From Thereva unica (Eukaryota > Arthropoda > Insecta > Diptera > Therevidae), in assembly GCA_949987705.1 (NCBI GenBank), contig OX465286.1, positions 12,381,092 through 12,445,091 of the forward strand: a stretch of 64,000 nt of DNA, read 5' to 3'. The notes beneath the pieces are model-generated. The model was not told the origin of the DNA, ran no database searches, and saw only the letters and a list, made by a program, of their open reading frames with translations. Made by a program: the position numbers and the translations under genes. Within the stretch, counting starts at the first letter, position 1, and each line of letters starts with the position of its first letter. Positions 9,404-21,001 of this stretch are shown one piece after another.

Positions 9404-11167
9404 CAGCGCCGGTCCTAGCCCTTGTTGCGGGTGGAGTGAGATTGTCTTTCGGCGCCCGTTGTTCGACGCTTTCACTTCACATAAATTGTATTCCCAGTTG
9501 TCCTAAATACAAATTTTTTCGAGTACTGCCTGCCTGCCATTTCCTTACGGGATTATATCTCCCCTTTTGCCCGCCTTTATGGGCTGCGGCCCACATAAGG
9601 ATTTCGATGGTGGTTTTAGGGTCAGAATTCCGCCTGTAGCGGTAATAGAGGAAGTATGTTTTCTCAGAGTTGCTTCCCCGACTATTTGTTGTTTGTATTG
9701 CATGGTTGGGCATTAGGGCTTGCCCCAGCTAGTAAGGCTGAGATGGTGGAGAGAGTCACCTTCTCGTTAAAAGAGGCTTCTCCTGCCATCAGCCCAAAAT
9801 TGCAGTGTTCACCATCCTGACAACGTCATTTCTGTGAATTTTATGCAGTACACTGTGGAGTATTCTCACACCCTTAGGGTCTTTTTTTGGACCCCTATCC
9901 TTTCAACATAATGCCAGTGGGGTCTTCTGTTGCTGCCGAAAAGTACCCGATTACAAAAGGGCTGCGCGACAGCTTGTCTCTGTCTTCAGCAACAAGGCTT
10001 GCTCCTTCCAGGGCTTAAGGCAGCCCATCATAGGGGGCGCACCAACCCCTACTGACCTGGGCTGTTCTGAGCCCTGAGCCAATTCGGCTATCGCCTCCAG
10101 AAGACTTTCTTGAACGGTAACTAGTTGTTTCGTGCTCAGAAGAGTCTCCAGATTGTTAGTCACAAGCACGCCAATTCGGACACTTTCCACTATTTGACAG
10201 AAGGTCCGCTTTGGAGTCGTTCTAGACTTCATTATGGGTGCGTCCGACGTTTCTGAAGGTTTTTCAAACCGTATGGCCAAAGCCTTCGCCCTTTTCGCTG
10301 GGTTATTATGCCCTAGAAAACATCCAGATGATCTAACCCTCTTCTTATTAAGAAAATTATTATCCGTTTCTTCCTCAAGGACCACGCAGACCCTACCAGC
10401 CTCTACTCGGGAGTAGCCAGCCTCCAGATATCGCATAAAACCTTTTCGGGCTGCGCCACCCCGTCTCCTGAAAGCGGTCGTTTTTTCGAGTCGCCTCGCC
10501 GATTAGGTGCCCTTACTTCCGCAAGAGATCTTGATCTAAGAAGGTTGTGATCTCAACGTACTCCATCCCTGGGTTTACGGGCTCAGACTGCCCTCCCTGA
10601 AGAAGAATCCCGAAAACTTTCCTTCACTATGACTACATTTGACACCTTGAAGCACGGATCTAAAAATATCTAACTGGCCTTGTAGGTCGTTCTTTTGGTG
10701 TGGAGCGTTAAGAAGTGCTCCATCTTCAAAAGTTTTTTTAAGGTAATTTTATGTTGATACCACGAGCTCGGCGAGGAAGGACGGCCGCCCATGGCAGATC
10801 TCCATATCATCATTGGAAGGCTAACTCAAACCAAAGTTTGCCTGGTATCCGAAGTCCATCGTTAGTAGTACATTCACGCAGTGTTTACACATTAGGATTG
10901 CGGTTTTTATCGAGTTTAGATCCGCCGTATTCAGTCTGCTCTATGGATCTCGAGCAGGATGTGGCCTAAGGCCATGTACGATCGGTCTTGGAGTCAGTGC
11001 TCCCTGCTTGTGCCGGGTTCGAGTCATATTGATGAGTACATAGACTTGGCTAGCTAGACGCCCTCAAAAAGTGCCTTCAAAATTTTACTTTTTGCTCATT
11101 TTGGCGCCCCCTACCACCTGGCGCCTAGAGCGACCCCTCCACTAGCTCTACCCTAGGGCCGGCCCTG
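9404..11167. mobile_element. hAT-type element with CAGNGCCGGNCCTAG ends, copy 1
   Basis: The ends are CAGCGCCGGTCCTAG and, inverted, CTAGGGCCGGCCCTG, next to ggcgccccctaccacctgg and ctagagcgacc blocks. A second copy in opposite orientation spans 44188-45444 and an end fragment lies at 39565-39641. No 8-bp duplication is found here (left gtatgccc, right gcaggaca), so one side has been rearranged. The interior carries a LINE gag frame (9951-10436), mostly missing from copy 2, between otherwise matching flanks. No transposase. Confidence 0.7.
9951..10436 (-). pseudogene. LINE ORF1 gag-like fragment (DUF4780-type)
   Basis: A 161-codon open frame. It begins MRYLEAGYSRVEAGR, like the conserved helical motif ahead of DUF4780-type gag domains, and continues TFCQIVESVRIGVLVTNN, LETLLSTKQLVTVQESLLEA, which fits the start of that domain. 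It stops before the usual C-terminal half. Such proteins bind RNA in I/Jockey-group LINE particles. It lies inside the hAT-type element, on the minus strand; copy 2 of the element (about 44960-45000) keeps only the junction sequence. Family assignment is by motif memory. Confidence 0.5.
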
Positions 11168-11169
11168 GC

Positions 11170-12815
11170 AGGACATTTCAAAGAATATGTGTGACAGTCT
11201 GGTTGCCTTCCATGCAGAGTCGGCATTCTGTCTCTTGAGACAGTCGTAGGTTTTGGAGGTGATACTGCAGTCCTACGTGGCTAGACAGATAACCCACCAG
11301 TAGCCTTAGGTCCGCTCTGTTTAAAGTGATAGTGCCCCTTAAGGCAAAGGGTCTTATAAGATCTTTAGCTTGTTCAAGACATGGGACTGACTTCCAATAG
11401 GCTAACACACCAACACACGTCGGTAAACTAGTGCAGATGTTTTGGATCCCCAGGAAGAATACGTTCCTCCCACTCAGAACAATCCGGGATAATCGCCCTG
11501 AATTTCCTTTAGAACCGCACTTTACCAACTACATGGTCGGATACGCGACAAATGGAAATTTTTGGGTTATTGTAAGGATATCCAAGTGTCCTTTGACTGT
11601 ATAGGGCCAGTTGAATGAGATTTGAAGTCTCAAGGCACTTATGGCGGCGGATTTCCATATGAAGATATGCAAAGGGGTCAATCCAATGATTGCCTCCATT
11701 GCAGCTGTGGGACAGGTCCGCATAGCTCCGGTAATGGAGAGTCAAGCAAGCCGTTGCAGTTTGCTGCACTTGAGGATCGACGTAACCTGTTAAGTCTATA
11801 GCGGCATAAGTGACCACAGGTTTAACGATCGCATTGTCCATCCAGTACACCATTTGGAGCGTAAGACCCCATGTCTTACCCAGAAGCCTTCTGCAGGCAC
11901 ATATGGCCCTTGTGGATGTGCTGATGACGTAGTGAAGTTGAGCGTTTCAGTTAAGTCTCTTGTCTAACTTTACTCCCAAATATTTGACTGAGTCTGAGTA
12001 CTCAACTGTGGTACCCTGGATACAGATAGGACCTAGGCTCACTTTGTAGCTTTTGTAGAAAGGACGGCCTTATTTGGGTTGATTGACCGACCCTCCGTAG
12101 TACCCCATCTTTGAACTTCTCGCTGTTCTGCTGTTCTCATTACCTCTGTAATGTTACAACTAGTGACCAGAGTACCGTAGATAAGACTCCACCTTGAGGG
12201 CATCCCTTAGTAGCCCCATAACACTATTGGTGGAGACACCTAGAGTAAAAGAAATGTCACGATCTACAAGCATGACATTTATCCACTCGTGTGAGAATCC
12301 ATGTTTCTAAGTGCCAGTGCTCTAGAGATAGAATCATAGCCAGTGAAACCTCCTTCGCTGTCAAGGAACGCACATAAAGCAGTTTCTTTAGCGAGGAAGG
12401 CTTTTTCGATTTTACTGACCAGGTGGTGTAAAGCAACCTCTGTTGATTTCCCCTTCGAGTACGCGAACTGGGAGCTATGCAGAGGAAGGGGCAGCTCCAG
12501 CTTGCACCTAATATGAAGGTCTAGCAGTTTTCAAAAGAAAGGATGTTAGGCTGATAGGTCTGTACGATTTATGCCAGCTCCAGGGATCTGTTGCCCTGTT
12601 TGTGGATAAAAAGCAACCAGACTCCAGGAATAACGGTTTGGGGTGGTCCTATGACTACACCCAGCATCCAATGGATGAGCGGTCTGGAGGATTGACCCTG
12701 GAAAGTGCTTTCTGAGCAGGTTAGAGGTGTACGAGCCCACGAGAGGTTGAAGGAGTCTTTGGAAAGTAGCTTTTGGAGTCTACTTCTTTTCCAATTGTAA
12801 TTCAAAAGGCGTCAA
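11170..12815 (-). pseudogene. decayed I/R1-group LINE ORF2 (RT palm to C-terminal knuckle)
   Basis: Read leftwards from 12805, the frames give FNLSWARTPLTCSE, FQGQSSRPLIHW, WLLFIHKQGNRSLELA (the RT motif usually followed by YRPISLT), then MVYWMDNAIVKPVVTYAAI, AMRTCPTAAMEAIIGLTPLH, LVGYLSSHVGLQYHL and the knuckle CRLCMEGNQTVTHIL. The order is correct for one ORF2, but several frameshifts and stops occur and the RT active site (YADD) is not seen. It ends against the hAT-type element at 11167. Confidence 0.7.
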
Positions 12816-13100
12816 TTGTAATTCAGATTAGTAAATTGTAAGTACCTATTTTCATACTTGGACCATGTTTTATCTTTCTTTTTTTCAGGCGATAGTGAAT
12901 AAAAAGTGCTAGTGTTTGTGCGTGAGTGTAGGTCTTCGATAGGGGTATATTGGATTTGGGAATGGCGGTGAGTACCATTACTTCTACACCCAGACATTTA
13001 GATCGCGAGGTGGTAAAATAGATTTAAGTTTTTGGATCATATAATAGTTAAGATTTAGATTGACTAGTTTATCTAGTTTGCTTCCCAATAAAAATATATA
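12816..13100. other. no gene recognised
   Basis: Short non-coding stretch between two LINE relics. The left edge of RTE-A's 5' UTR (about 13100) is not certain. Confidence 0.4.
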
Positions 13101-16066
13101 ACCATTGCTTTCAGGGTAGTTTGTAGCTTTGGCCAACATTACCGGACAGTTGCTTTGCTATAGTTGCCAGGCAGCTCAAGTCGCGAGTCTCCCTCGATTT
13201 AGAGCAATCTCTTTAGTGGGTATGGAAGCTGTCATCTGTATATATCGAGTGGCGCGATAATCAAATGCCACTTACATGCCTGATACTGGATGGTCACACC
13301 ATCGTTTAAGCGGCCCGGGGCGTTAACTCGTTTGTGAGGGGTTGAGGGGTCTAGATTAGCGGAGTTCAGGTTGTTCGTCAACTTGCAAGCAACTGTGAGT
13401 GCTAGGGGCCGAAGTGAAGACATAGGATCGGATTCCCCTTCGGGAGGGAGTCCTTTTCGTATGCAAGTTTTATTACGGGGGCAAACGGCTAACAAAGGCC
13501 TCAGAAAGTGGTGGTACCCGATTTGCAACCTCTGCCAAAACCCGAGAAAAGTCAGTGCCTGACCTGAGACCTGTTAGCAAGTCCTAATCCCACCTCCCCG
13601 CGGTGCTCCCTGGGGTACTTCTTCGGAAGGAGCTAACGGGAGACGGGCGAATGGCGAGCTCTCTGCGCCACAAAACAGAGCTTTAAGTCGGTTGGGCTGA
13701 GGGTTAGCAACCCGCTCCCATAAAAAATACCATTGCTACGAATCGGCAAACAATGCCTCGGAACCGGATGGACAACACCACGACGACCTTTGCTTTTCGA
13801 ACAAGGACACGAATCGGATCATGGAATGTGAGAACACTACTTGCTGAGGGACGGCTGGATGAAGTCCTCAACGAGATGAATCGATATAAAATCAAGATCA
13901 TGGGACTTAGCGAGACCAGATGGCCCGATGCGGGGGAATATATCTGCCCAAACGGTGAGTCCTTTTTATATTCTGGGAGAAACGAAACTGAAAGCCGTAG
14001 GAGTGGCGTTGGCGTAATACTCACCAAAGAAGCCAGGTCCAGCCTCATTAGCTGGTCACCAGTTTCTGAGTGGATTATTACCGTGCGCCTGCATACCAGA
14101 CTAAGAAGTACTACCGTAGTCCAATGATATGCTCCAACTGAAGACGCAGAAGATGGCATCAAAGACGAATTCTATATGCGACTGAATGAGGTTTTTCGCT
14201 CTATTCCAAGGGGAGACATCATTGTATTAATGGGTGACTTGAACGCACAGATCGGCCGTGACAGCATCGGCCTTGAACAAACAATTGGATATCAAGGCCT
14301 AGGCCAAGTTACTAGTAACAATGGTGAGCTTTTCGTTGACTTTTGCAGTTTCCGCCAACTCATGGTAGGTGGAACTTACTTTTGTCACAAGAAGATACAC
14401 AAAGAGACCTGGATATCTCCCGATGGTAGAACGAGAAATCAGATAGATCATGTGGCCGTCAGCCGCAGATGGAGAACTATTGTTGAGAATGTCAGGAGCT
14501 TCAGAGGAGCAGACACTGGAAGCGACCACCATTTGGTTGTAGCAACTATTCGCCTTAAAATCGCCGCAATCAGAAACGTGCAACATGATGCTAGAACCCG
14601 TAGACACGGGAGAGCGTTAAAAAGCAAGAATTTGCTGGAAACCTGCAAGAATTATTAAACCAGCAAACCGTCTCTGACGACACAAATATTGAAGAGCTGT
14701 GGAGTACGACAAAGGGCGCAATATTGACGGCTGCGGAAACGAGCATCGGTTATGTACAAAGAAACCAGCAACACTGGATCTCGGACACAACCTGGCAAAA
14801 AATAGAACGCAGGAGAGCCCTCAAAAATAACGTAAACTCTACAAGCGACCCGGAAAGACGTCACCAACTAGAACGGGAATACTCCCAATTACACCGGGAG
14901 GTAAAGAGAAGTGTCCGGCGTGATAAAAGGCAGCAGATAAACAAGCTCGCAGAAAAAGCGGAAAACGCGGCAAACACAGGCAACAGTAAGGTTCTGTACC
15001 AAATCACTAAACAGCTCTCGGGAAAGCACTCTACTAAAAAACATGCCGTTAAGAGTGCGGATGGAAGGCTGCTGTGCAGCGACGAGGAGCAGCTCCAAAG
15101 ATGGAGAGATTACTTCTTCGCCGCCCTGAATGGTTCATTTACACAGGAACCTCAGGAAACCAGCAACAATGCACAGCCAATAAGAATCGCCACCCGGGCC
15201 CCATCCAAGACGGAAATAGTAACCGCAATTCATGCGATGGCCAATGGTAAAGCAGCTGGAAAAGATGGCATCCCGCCAGAATTTTTGAAAGCCGATTCAA
15301 GCCTCATAGCAGATGCGCTTCAGCCAATCCTGGAAATAGCATGGAACACCTGCACCTTTCCGGAGGATTGGACGGAAGGTATCATAGTCAAAATACCAAA
15401 AAAGGGGGACCTAACAATGTGCGACAACTGGAGAGGCATCTGTTTACTATCTACAGTGGGGCAAAATTTTGTCCCATATATTACTATTTAGGATATTAGT
15501 ATACCGAACGCTTAGGAGGCAGCAGGCCGGATTCAGGAAGGGCCGCTCATGTATTGATCATATTAACACCTTGAGAATAATAGTGGAGCAGTCCACTGAA
15601 TTCCGATCCCCCCTTTACCTTGCTTTCGTAGATTATGAGAAAGCGTTCGACTCGGTCAATAGGAGCTTTATATGGCAGGCACTACGGCGACGTGGACTGC
15701 CTGATAAAATAATAGAATTGATAAAAGCCCTATATAACAATTCCAAATGCAGAGTTCTCCATAATGGAAAATTATCCGACAGCTTCGAGGTGAGCTCAAG
15801 AGTACGACAAGGATGCCTACTTTCGCCTTTACTATTTCTTATAGTAATAAATGACATCCTTGTCGGCGCTCTAGATAGTAGAACAGGCGGCATACAATGG
15901 GGTTTGTTAGACCGCCTTAAGGATCTTGACTACGCAGATGATATCTGTTTGCTGGCCCACAGACACCAGGACCTCAAAAACATGATTCAACAATTTGGCA
16001 ACAGAAAGTAGTCCAGCAGGCTTAAGGCTAAATCCGACTAAAATTAAAGAAATGCGGATAAATGCA
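13100..16066 (+). pseudogene. RTE-A: RTE-clade LINE, 5' UTR plus endonuclease and RT, 3' end replaced
   Basis: About 650 bp of 5' UTR precede the frame at 13753. The endonuclease starts IGSWNVRTLLAEGRLDEV, KIMGLSETRWPDAG, then VVLMGDLNAQIG-type motif (IIVLMGDLNAQIG), RNQIDHVAV and GADTGSDHHLVVA. A TGA at 14125 breaks it in frame, and a frameshift lies near 14658. The RT part follows: NGKAAGKDGIPPEFLK, WRGICLLSTVG, then a one-base shift near 15460, QAGFRKGRSCIDHI, YLAFVDYEKAFDSVNR, RQGCLLSPLLF and DLDYADDICLLA (active site intact). Another shift is near 15993. The frame then runs into an L2-like LINE at about 16066. A 5' UTR fragment recurs, antisense, at 30690-30803. Confidence 0.85.
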
Positions 16067-17479
16067 AACACCATTGAACGGACTGCGCTGAATAGGCTTT
16101 TGAGATATCTTGAACACCACAAAATATTAAATGACAAACAGTACGGCTTTAGACCAAAAAGATTTACTGGCGACCTCCTTGTTTGCCTAACTGAACACCT
16201 CAACCAAAGTATACACCGATTTGGTGATTCTGGCCTGGTTGCTTTAGATATCTCCAAGGCTTTTGACAGAGTGTGGCACCCCGCTCTGTTAACTAAACTC
16301 CAGGCTATTGGTATTGACTTCGTTCTAAGGAACTGGATTAAGAACTTCCTTTCTGGCCGTTCAATCAAGGTAGTATTGGATGGCGTCGAATCCGACCTCC
16401 ACACCATCTCCGCAGGTGTTCCCCAGGGCTCAATTCTATCACCAGCTCTCTTCCTAATTTTTATAAATGCCCTGCTCTCAATCCCTTCCAACCCACTCCA
16501 CTGCTTTGCCAACGACAGTACACTACGGTACTCCTATGGCTTCGATACTGTAGGACAAGCACGCGCCAGACCTTGTCTGCATTATCGCAATCTCATGTCC
16601 ATTTCAATCAACAGGGACATCGAACGAATTCTTGAATGGGGCCGCAAGAACCGTGTCGAATTCAATGCATCTAAAACGAAGTACTGTCTCGATCTCCAAT
16701 AAAACCTGCACCGACCCTCCTTCTATTTCAGTGGACAATAAAAACCTAACGGCAGAACCGTCTTTAAACATCCTAGGCAATAACACTATCCGAAGATCTG
16801 CGGTGGAATAACCACATATTCCAAATCGCTAAACAAGCATCGCCATGCCTGGGATTCCTTAAAAGATGCAAATTCCTCCTTCAGCCGTCTGCCAGGGCTA
16901 TAATTTACAAGTCCTACATTCGTTCCCGCCTTGAATACAACTCGTATATTTGGGCTGGGGCTCCGAGAACCACCTTAGCCTGGCTGGACAAGGTGCAAAG
17001 TCGCGCTCTCAAACTTATTGGCGATAGCGCCATTTGCTCCTCAATTGACTCATTAAGCCACCGTAGGAATGTAGCAGCCCTTGCAAAATTTTACCGATTT
17101 TACCACAACGATTGCTCTACTGAAATAAGTAACCTCATGCCTCCACGGCAACTTTTCTCCCGCAACACTAGACTTGCCCGCTCGGCTCACCCTTATAGTC
17201 TACAGCCCTTATCTTCGCGCACACTCCGATTTAGAAATTCGTTTATAACAAGAACAACGCGACTGTGGAACAACTTACCTCAGTCAATATTCCCGAACTC
17301 ATACAACACCCAAGAGTTCAAGCGCAAGGTTCACCACCATCTCCTCCAACACTCACCCGACTCCCCCTAATCTATCCTATCTTTCTCTCTATCCTTCGAG
17401 CTAAGCTTACTACTAGACATTGCACCATGACGTGTACGACATGACGGACTAGTAGTACAAAGGATGACACCTAAGCTTA
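16067..17479 (+). pseudogene. L2/CR1-group LINE, copy 1 (fused in frame to RTE-A)
   Basis: From about residue NTIERTALNRLLRYLEHHKI the sequence belongs to a different LINE: QYGFRPKRFTGDLLVCLTEH, LVALDISKAFDRVWHPALL, SAGVPQGSILSPALFLIFIN. The expected F/YADD is CFANDST here, so a catalytic Asp is lost. A break near 16700 is followed by the frame 16993-17370 (LSHRRNVAALAKFYRFYHND, TRTTRLWNNLPQSIFPN). The 3' UTR is recognisable (agacattgcaccatgacgtg, ctagtagtacaaagg). It ends at a PIF-like MITE. Other copies: 26690-28100, 31905-36206 and 63285-63920. Confidence 0.85.
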
Positions 17480-18047
17480 GGCTGCGGTTACGCTGGCTGA
17501 AAGTTGGTGATAGTCCAGCTGGTGCCAGCTGTTACAATTCAAGCTTTCATTGTTTAGTGGTTATGCTGCAAGACAGTTCATGATAGTTATGTACACGGCA
17601 TCGATTAGCTCAGATCGTATCGTTTTTTGGTATAAACTCTTTTTCAGTGCTTTATTAACTACAATTTTTCATGATGGACGAATCATTTGAAGATATGTTA
17701 TTTTTAACAGAAAGTAGTTATCTTAAATTTCTACTACAACGTCCACCTCCGCCGATGGCACCTCATCATCCAAGTTTTAGTGCCAGCCGTTGCATCCCAC
17801 AACAATTTCCTATTCCTCACTTCGTTTATTAATTTTTCAGAATCCATTTTCCCAATTTTAATCTCAACTGGTGCCAGCTAACTAAACAAATTTGATTAGC
17901 TATCACGCTGTCATGAACTTTCATGAATGTGTGAAAGCTTGCAAGTTTCAGCCTAACCACTCTGAATTAGTTCTTTGTGTTTAATTTTCTTGTAACAGCT
18001 GACACCAGCTGGACTATCACCAACTTTCAGCCAGCGTAACCGCAGCC
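17480..18047. mobile_element. PIF/Harbinger-like MITE, 568 bp
   Basis: TIRs of about 60 bp: GGCTGCGGTTACGCTGGCTG at 17480, then aaagttggtgatagtccagc, with the exact complement ending at 18047. TTA lies on both sides (17477-17479, 18048-18050). GGC-type ends with a TTA duplication are typical of PIF/Harbinger. No transposase. Confidence 0.88.
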
Positions 18048-18050
18048 TTA

Positions 18051-18236
18051 GACTATCATATTCAAAAAAAAAGGAACAATTATGGATAACAGCAGCAAGA
18101 TCATTAACATACAGCGAAAAGAGAAGGGGACCAAGTACAGAGCCTTGTGGAACTCCAATGGACACAGGTAGGAATGAGGATACAACATTGTTAAGGCGAA
18201 CACATTGAAGCCTATTAAAGAGAAAAGAAGCGAAGA
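18051..18236 (-). pseudogene. small RT fragment related to the CR1-group LINE at 21002
   Basis: Minus-strand frame: LLFNRLQCVRLNNVVSSFLP, IGVPQGSVLGPLLFSLYVND, then IIHNCSFFFEYDSL where the active site is lost. The corresponding part of the 21002 element is LLTNRLQCVRHNNVESSFLP. Confidence 0.8.
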
Positions 18237-20575
18237 AATAATAAAAATAAAAAATAAATATACAAAAAATATACAATAAAAATTAAAGATAGTCTTACAG
18301 CGGGCGAACACCGGCCGCTTGGGAGCACATACGGGCTAACAACCGCCAAACTTTACCAAAAGACTTAAATGGACCGAGTATTGAGCACTGTGTACCCACG
18401 GGAATAGAAAAATTGTGTCCTGATATATTTCCAACCCTATAATTTCCATCCAAGCATATTCCTAACCCCGTGTTTTTCCTAGTCCACACACGTCTTAGCA
18501 TTTTGTTTTATATTTGGCTCCTTTAAGGATTATTTTGTTTTTTTTCAATGAACTTCTCTATTTGTAATAACATCTTTTGTCCTCTCAATCGTTTGTAATT
18601 ATTTGCATATAAAAAACATAGAACAATGAAAATAAAGTAATTTTTTTCTTGTTCTCTCTGTCTTTCACTCTCTGTCTCTGCACCTTTTCCATTTTTCTGA
18701 GAGCGAAATATAATCAGGTTTTGAATTAGCGTAATTGAGTCTTCCTGTGACTCCCAGTAATCAAGTTTAAAATTCATTAAATATTAAAATAAAAGGAGAC
18801 AGGACACGACACCCTCGCGCCCAACCAGCTACCATATATACATACATACACAAGCCTTAAAAAAGGAGTTTTTTGCGCGCCAAGTTTGAACATAACATGA
18901 AATGTATATACACCTATACACGTCTATATTTTTGTTCTTATTATTTTCTGAAAAAAGAAAATTAACAAAAAAAAAAAGAAAGATTTTTTTTTTAATTTAA
19001 ACAAAAGAAGAAAATTTTGAATGTAGATAAGGCTCCTCTCCTGTGCCTGTTCTGGTATGTTTTGTCCTTCTAGAAGGTTATACATATATATGTATGTATG
19101 TTATGCACCTCCTTTGAATTGCTAAAATTTTCAGAACTTACTTAAGACGGAAGGGGGTGGCAACTATAGGACCAAATGTTATATTATGTAGTACTACTAT
19201 ACACTCTATATAGCATACAGGACGAAAAAACCAACAACAACAACAACAAAGGAAGAGAAAACGAATGAGAAATGCTCTATGCCTGTGCAAAAGGACGGCA
19301 AAGTGAATGAAAATTAAATAAGGACCCCCGCCTCAACGCATACATCTACATACATAGATATATTTAAATATAATATATAGGTATATGCCATAAGGATATT
19401 GTTGCTCCTTCAATATCCTGGATAAATATACACTCGAATTATATTGCAATTGTGAGGGTGTGTGCATAACACACACACATACACACACACACACAAAAAA
19501 AAGGGAAGAAAGTATTCATTCAGTTTTTATTTGACAAAGAGAATTGTGGGCGTTTATTCTTTTAACCAATAGAAACTGGTTTTGTATATTATCCTTAAAT
19601 ATCATGTGCAAGGATATGAAAGAGATAAATGTATAAATTATTTCGATATACCCATCCTTTTCTCGGTATTTGGTCATGTTGCCAGATGTTGTAGAATAGC
19701 AGCACATTTGGGATTTTGTTCAAGGATAGTATCGTTCAGTGTGTCGTCCTGTCAAACACTGTTAAAAGCCAGGAACATATCCTTCCTTACAGTTTTTTTG
19801 TTGTTTTTTTTTGGTGGGACAATAAAAAAAAATAAAAATAAATAAAAATAAAACGAGGAAGATAATATAAAAACATACAATTTCCATATTATTTTGTGTA
19901 AGTGTGTGTGTGTGTGTGGATATATCAGCACAGTGATTTTGATCTTAGAACAATATACGCTCGCTAGTTTGGTACAGATGCCATCCGGACAGGGTTTAAT
20001 TTTTGGGTTGAAGTAATTAAATAACAAAAAAAAAATTATAATTTATAATTTTTGTTAATTAAAATTAACACAAAAAAAAATTAATAAAGTTGTTAAAGAA
20101 CGTGTGAATGAAACTATAAAAAAAAAATAAACAAAATATACAAAATTAAATAAAAATGTAATTTTGAAAAAAAAAAAAAACAAAAAAAAATAGTCAAAAA
20201 TCTTGTGGTGTATAAGTTCATGTGAAAATTCGTTTCGTGTGAAATTTTGTATTTTTTAACAGCAAAAAAAAAAAGTAAATAAATTAAATAATAATTTCGA
20301 GAGAAGTTATAGCACACATGCTTGGATAATTTTTTTGGTAATTTTATTTTCCAAAAGGTAATTATAGATTTTCCTCTTAACAAAAAAAAAACATAGTACA
20401 CAAAATAATGTTTTATTATGTAATAAGAAATTAATAAATATGTGGCCCCTGTGCTGAAAGTCGTATTTGCTGTCATATATGAATTGAAGCTAGTATAGCG
20501 GTGTGCTGATAGTCGATTCTTGTCGTGTAAAAAATCTTAGCTGACATAAACGACAGCTTATTTGGTGTTCCTAAC
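18237..20575. other. AT-rich non-coding DNA with microsatellites
   Basis: Contains (CA)n at 19470-19496, (GT)n at 19903-19918, (AAC)n at 19233-19251 and many A or T runs. Short frames here are low-complexity translations. No gene recognised. Confidence 0.7.
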
Positions 20576-20640
20576 CAAGGGCGGAGTTTGGGTTCTTTGC
20601 GCCCGGTGCACTATGTCATATTGCGCCCCATAATCTGTTG
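20576..20640. mobile_element. end fragment of a 'gcgcccggtgca' hAT-type family
   Basis: aagggcggagtttggg followed by ttgcgcccggtgca and attgcgcccc matches the left end of the element at 28508. Similar pieces are at 46885-46955 (inverted) and 48085-48137. Confidence 0.6.
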
Positions 20641-21001
20641 TCATTTTTGAACGCAGCAAAGGAAAATGAAAAAATACAAAAAAAACGCAAACATTCACTG
20701 AATGGGCGAACTAATTTTCATTAATTTTTTTTGTTGGTTGGCCCCGTGTAAAACTGTTCCATATTAATTTGTAAGACAGTAATATCCTGGCTTTACCGGC
20801 CGGAACTGCGCAATTCGAGCAAATTACTGAACTGAATTTCAATTTTTGCCTGAGTTCTCTCATATACATTTTCACATACCTATTGAATTCAGGAAAAATA
20901 AAGCCAGAATTCGCCCAACATGAACATGAAATTGAGATTGAACGTAAAAGCTCGCTCAAAAGAGAGTAATCAACTGAAAATAATGGGGAATATCTGCTAT
21001 T

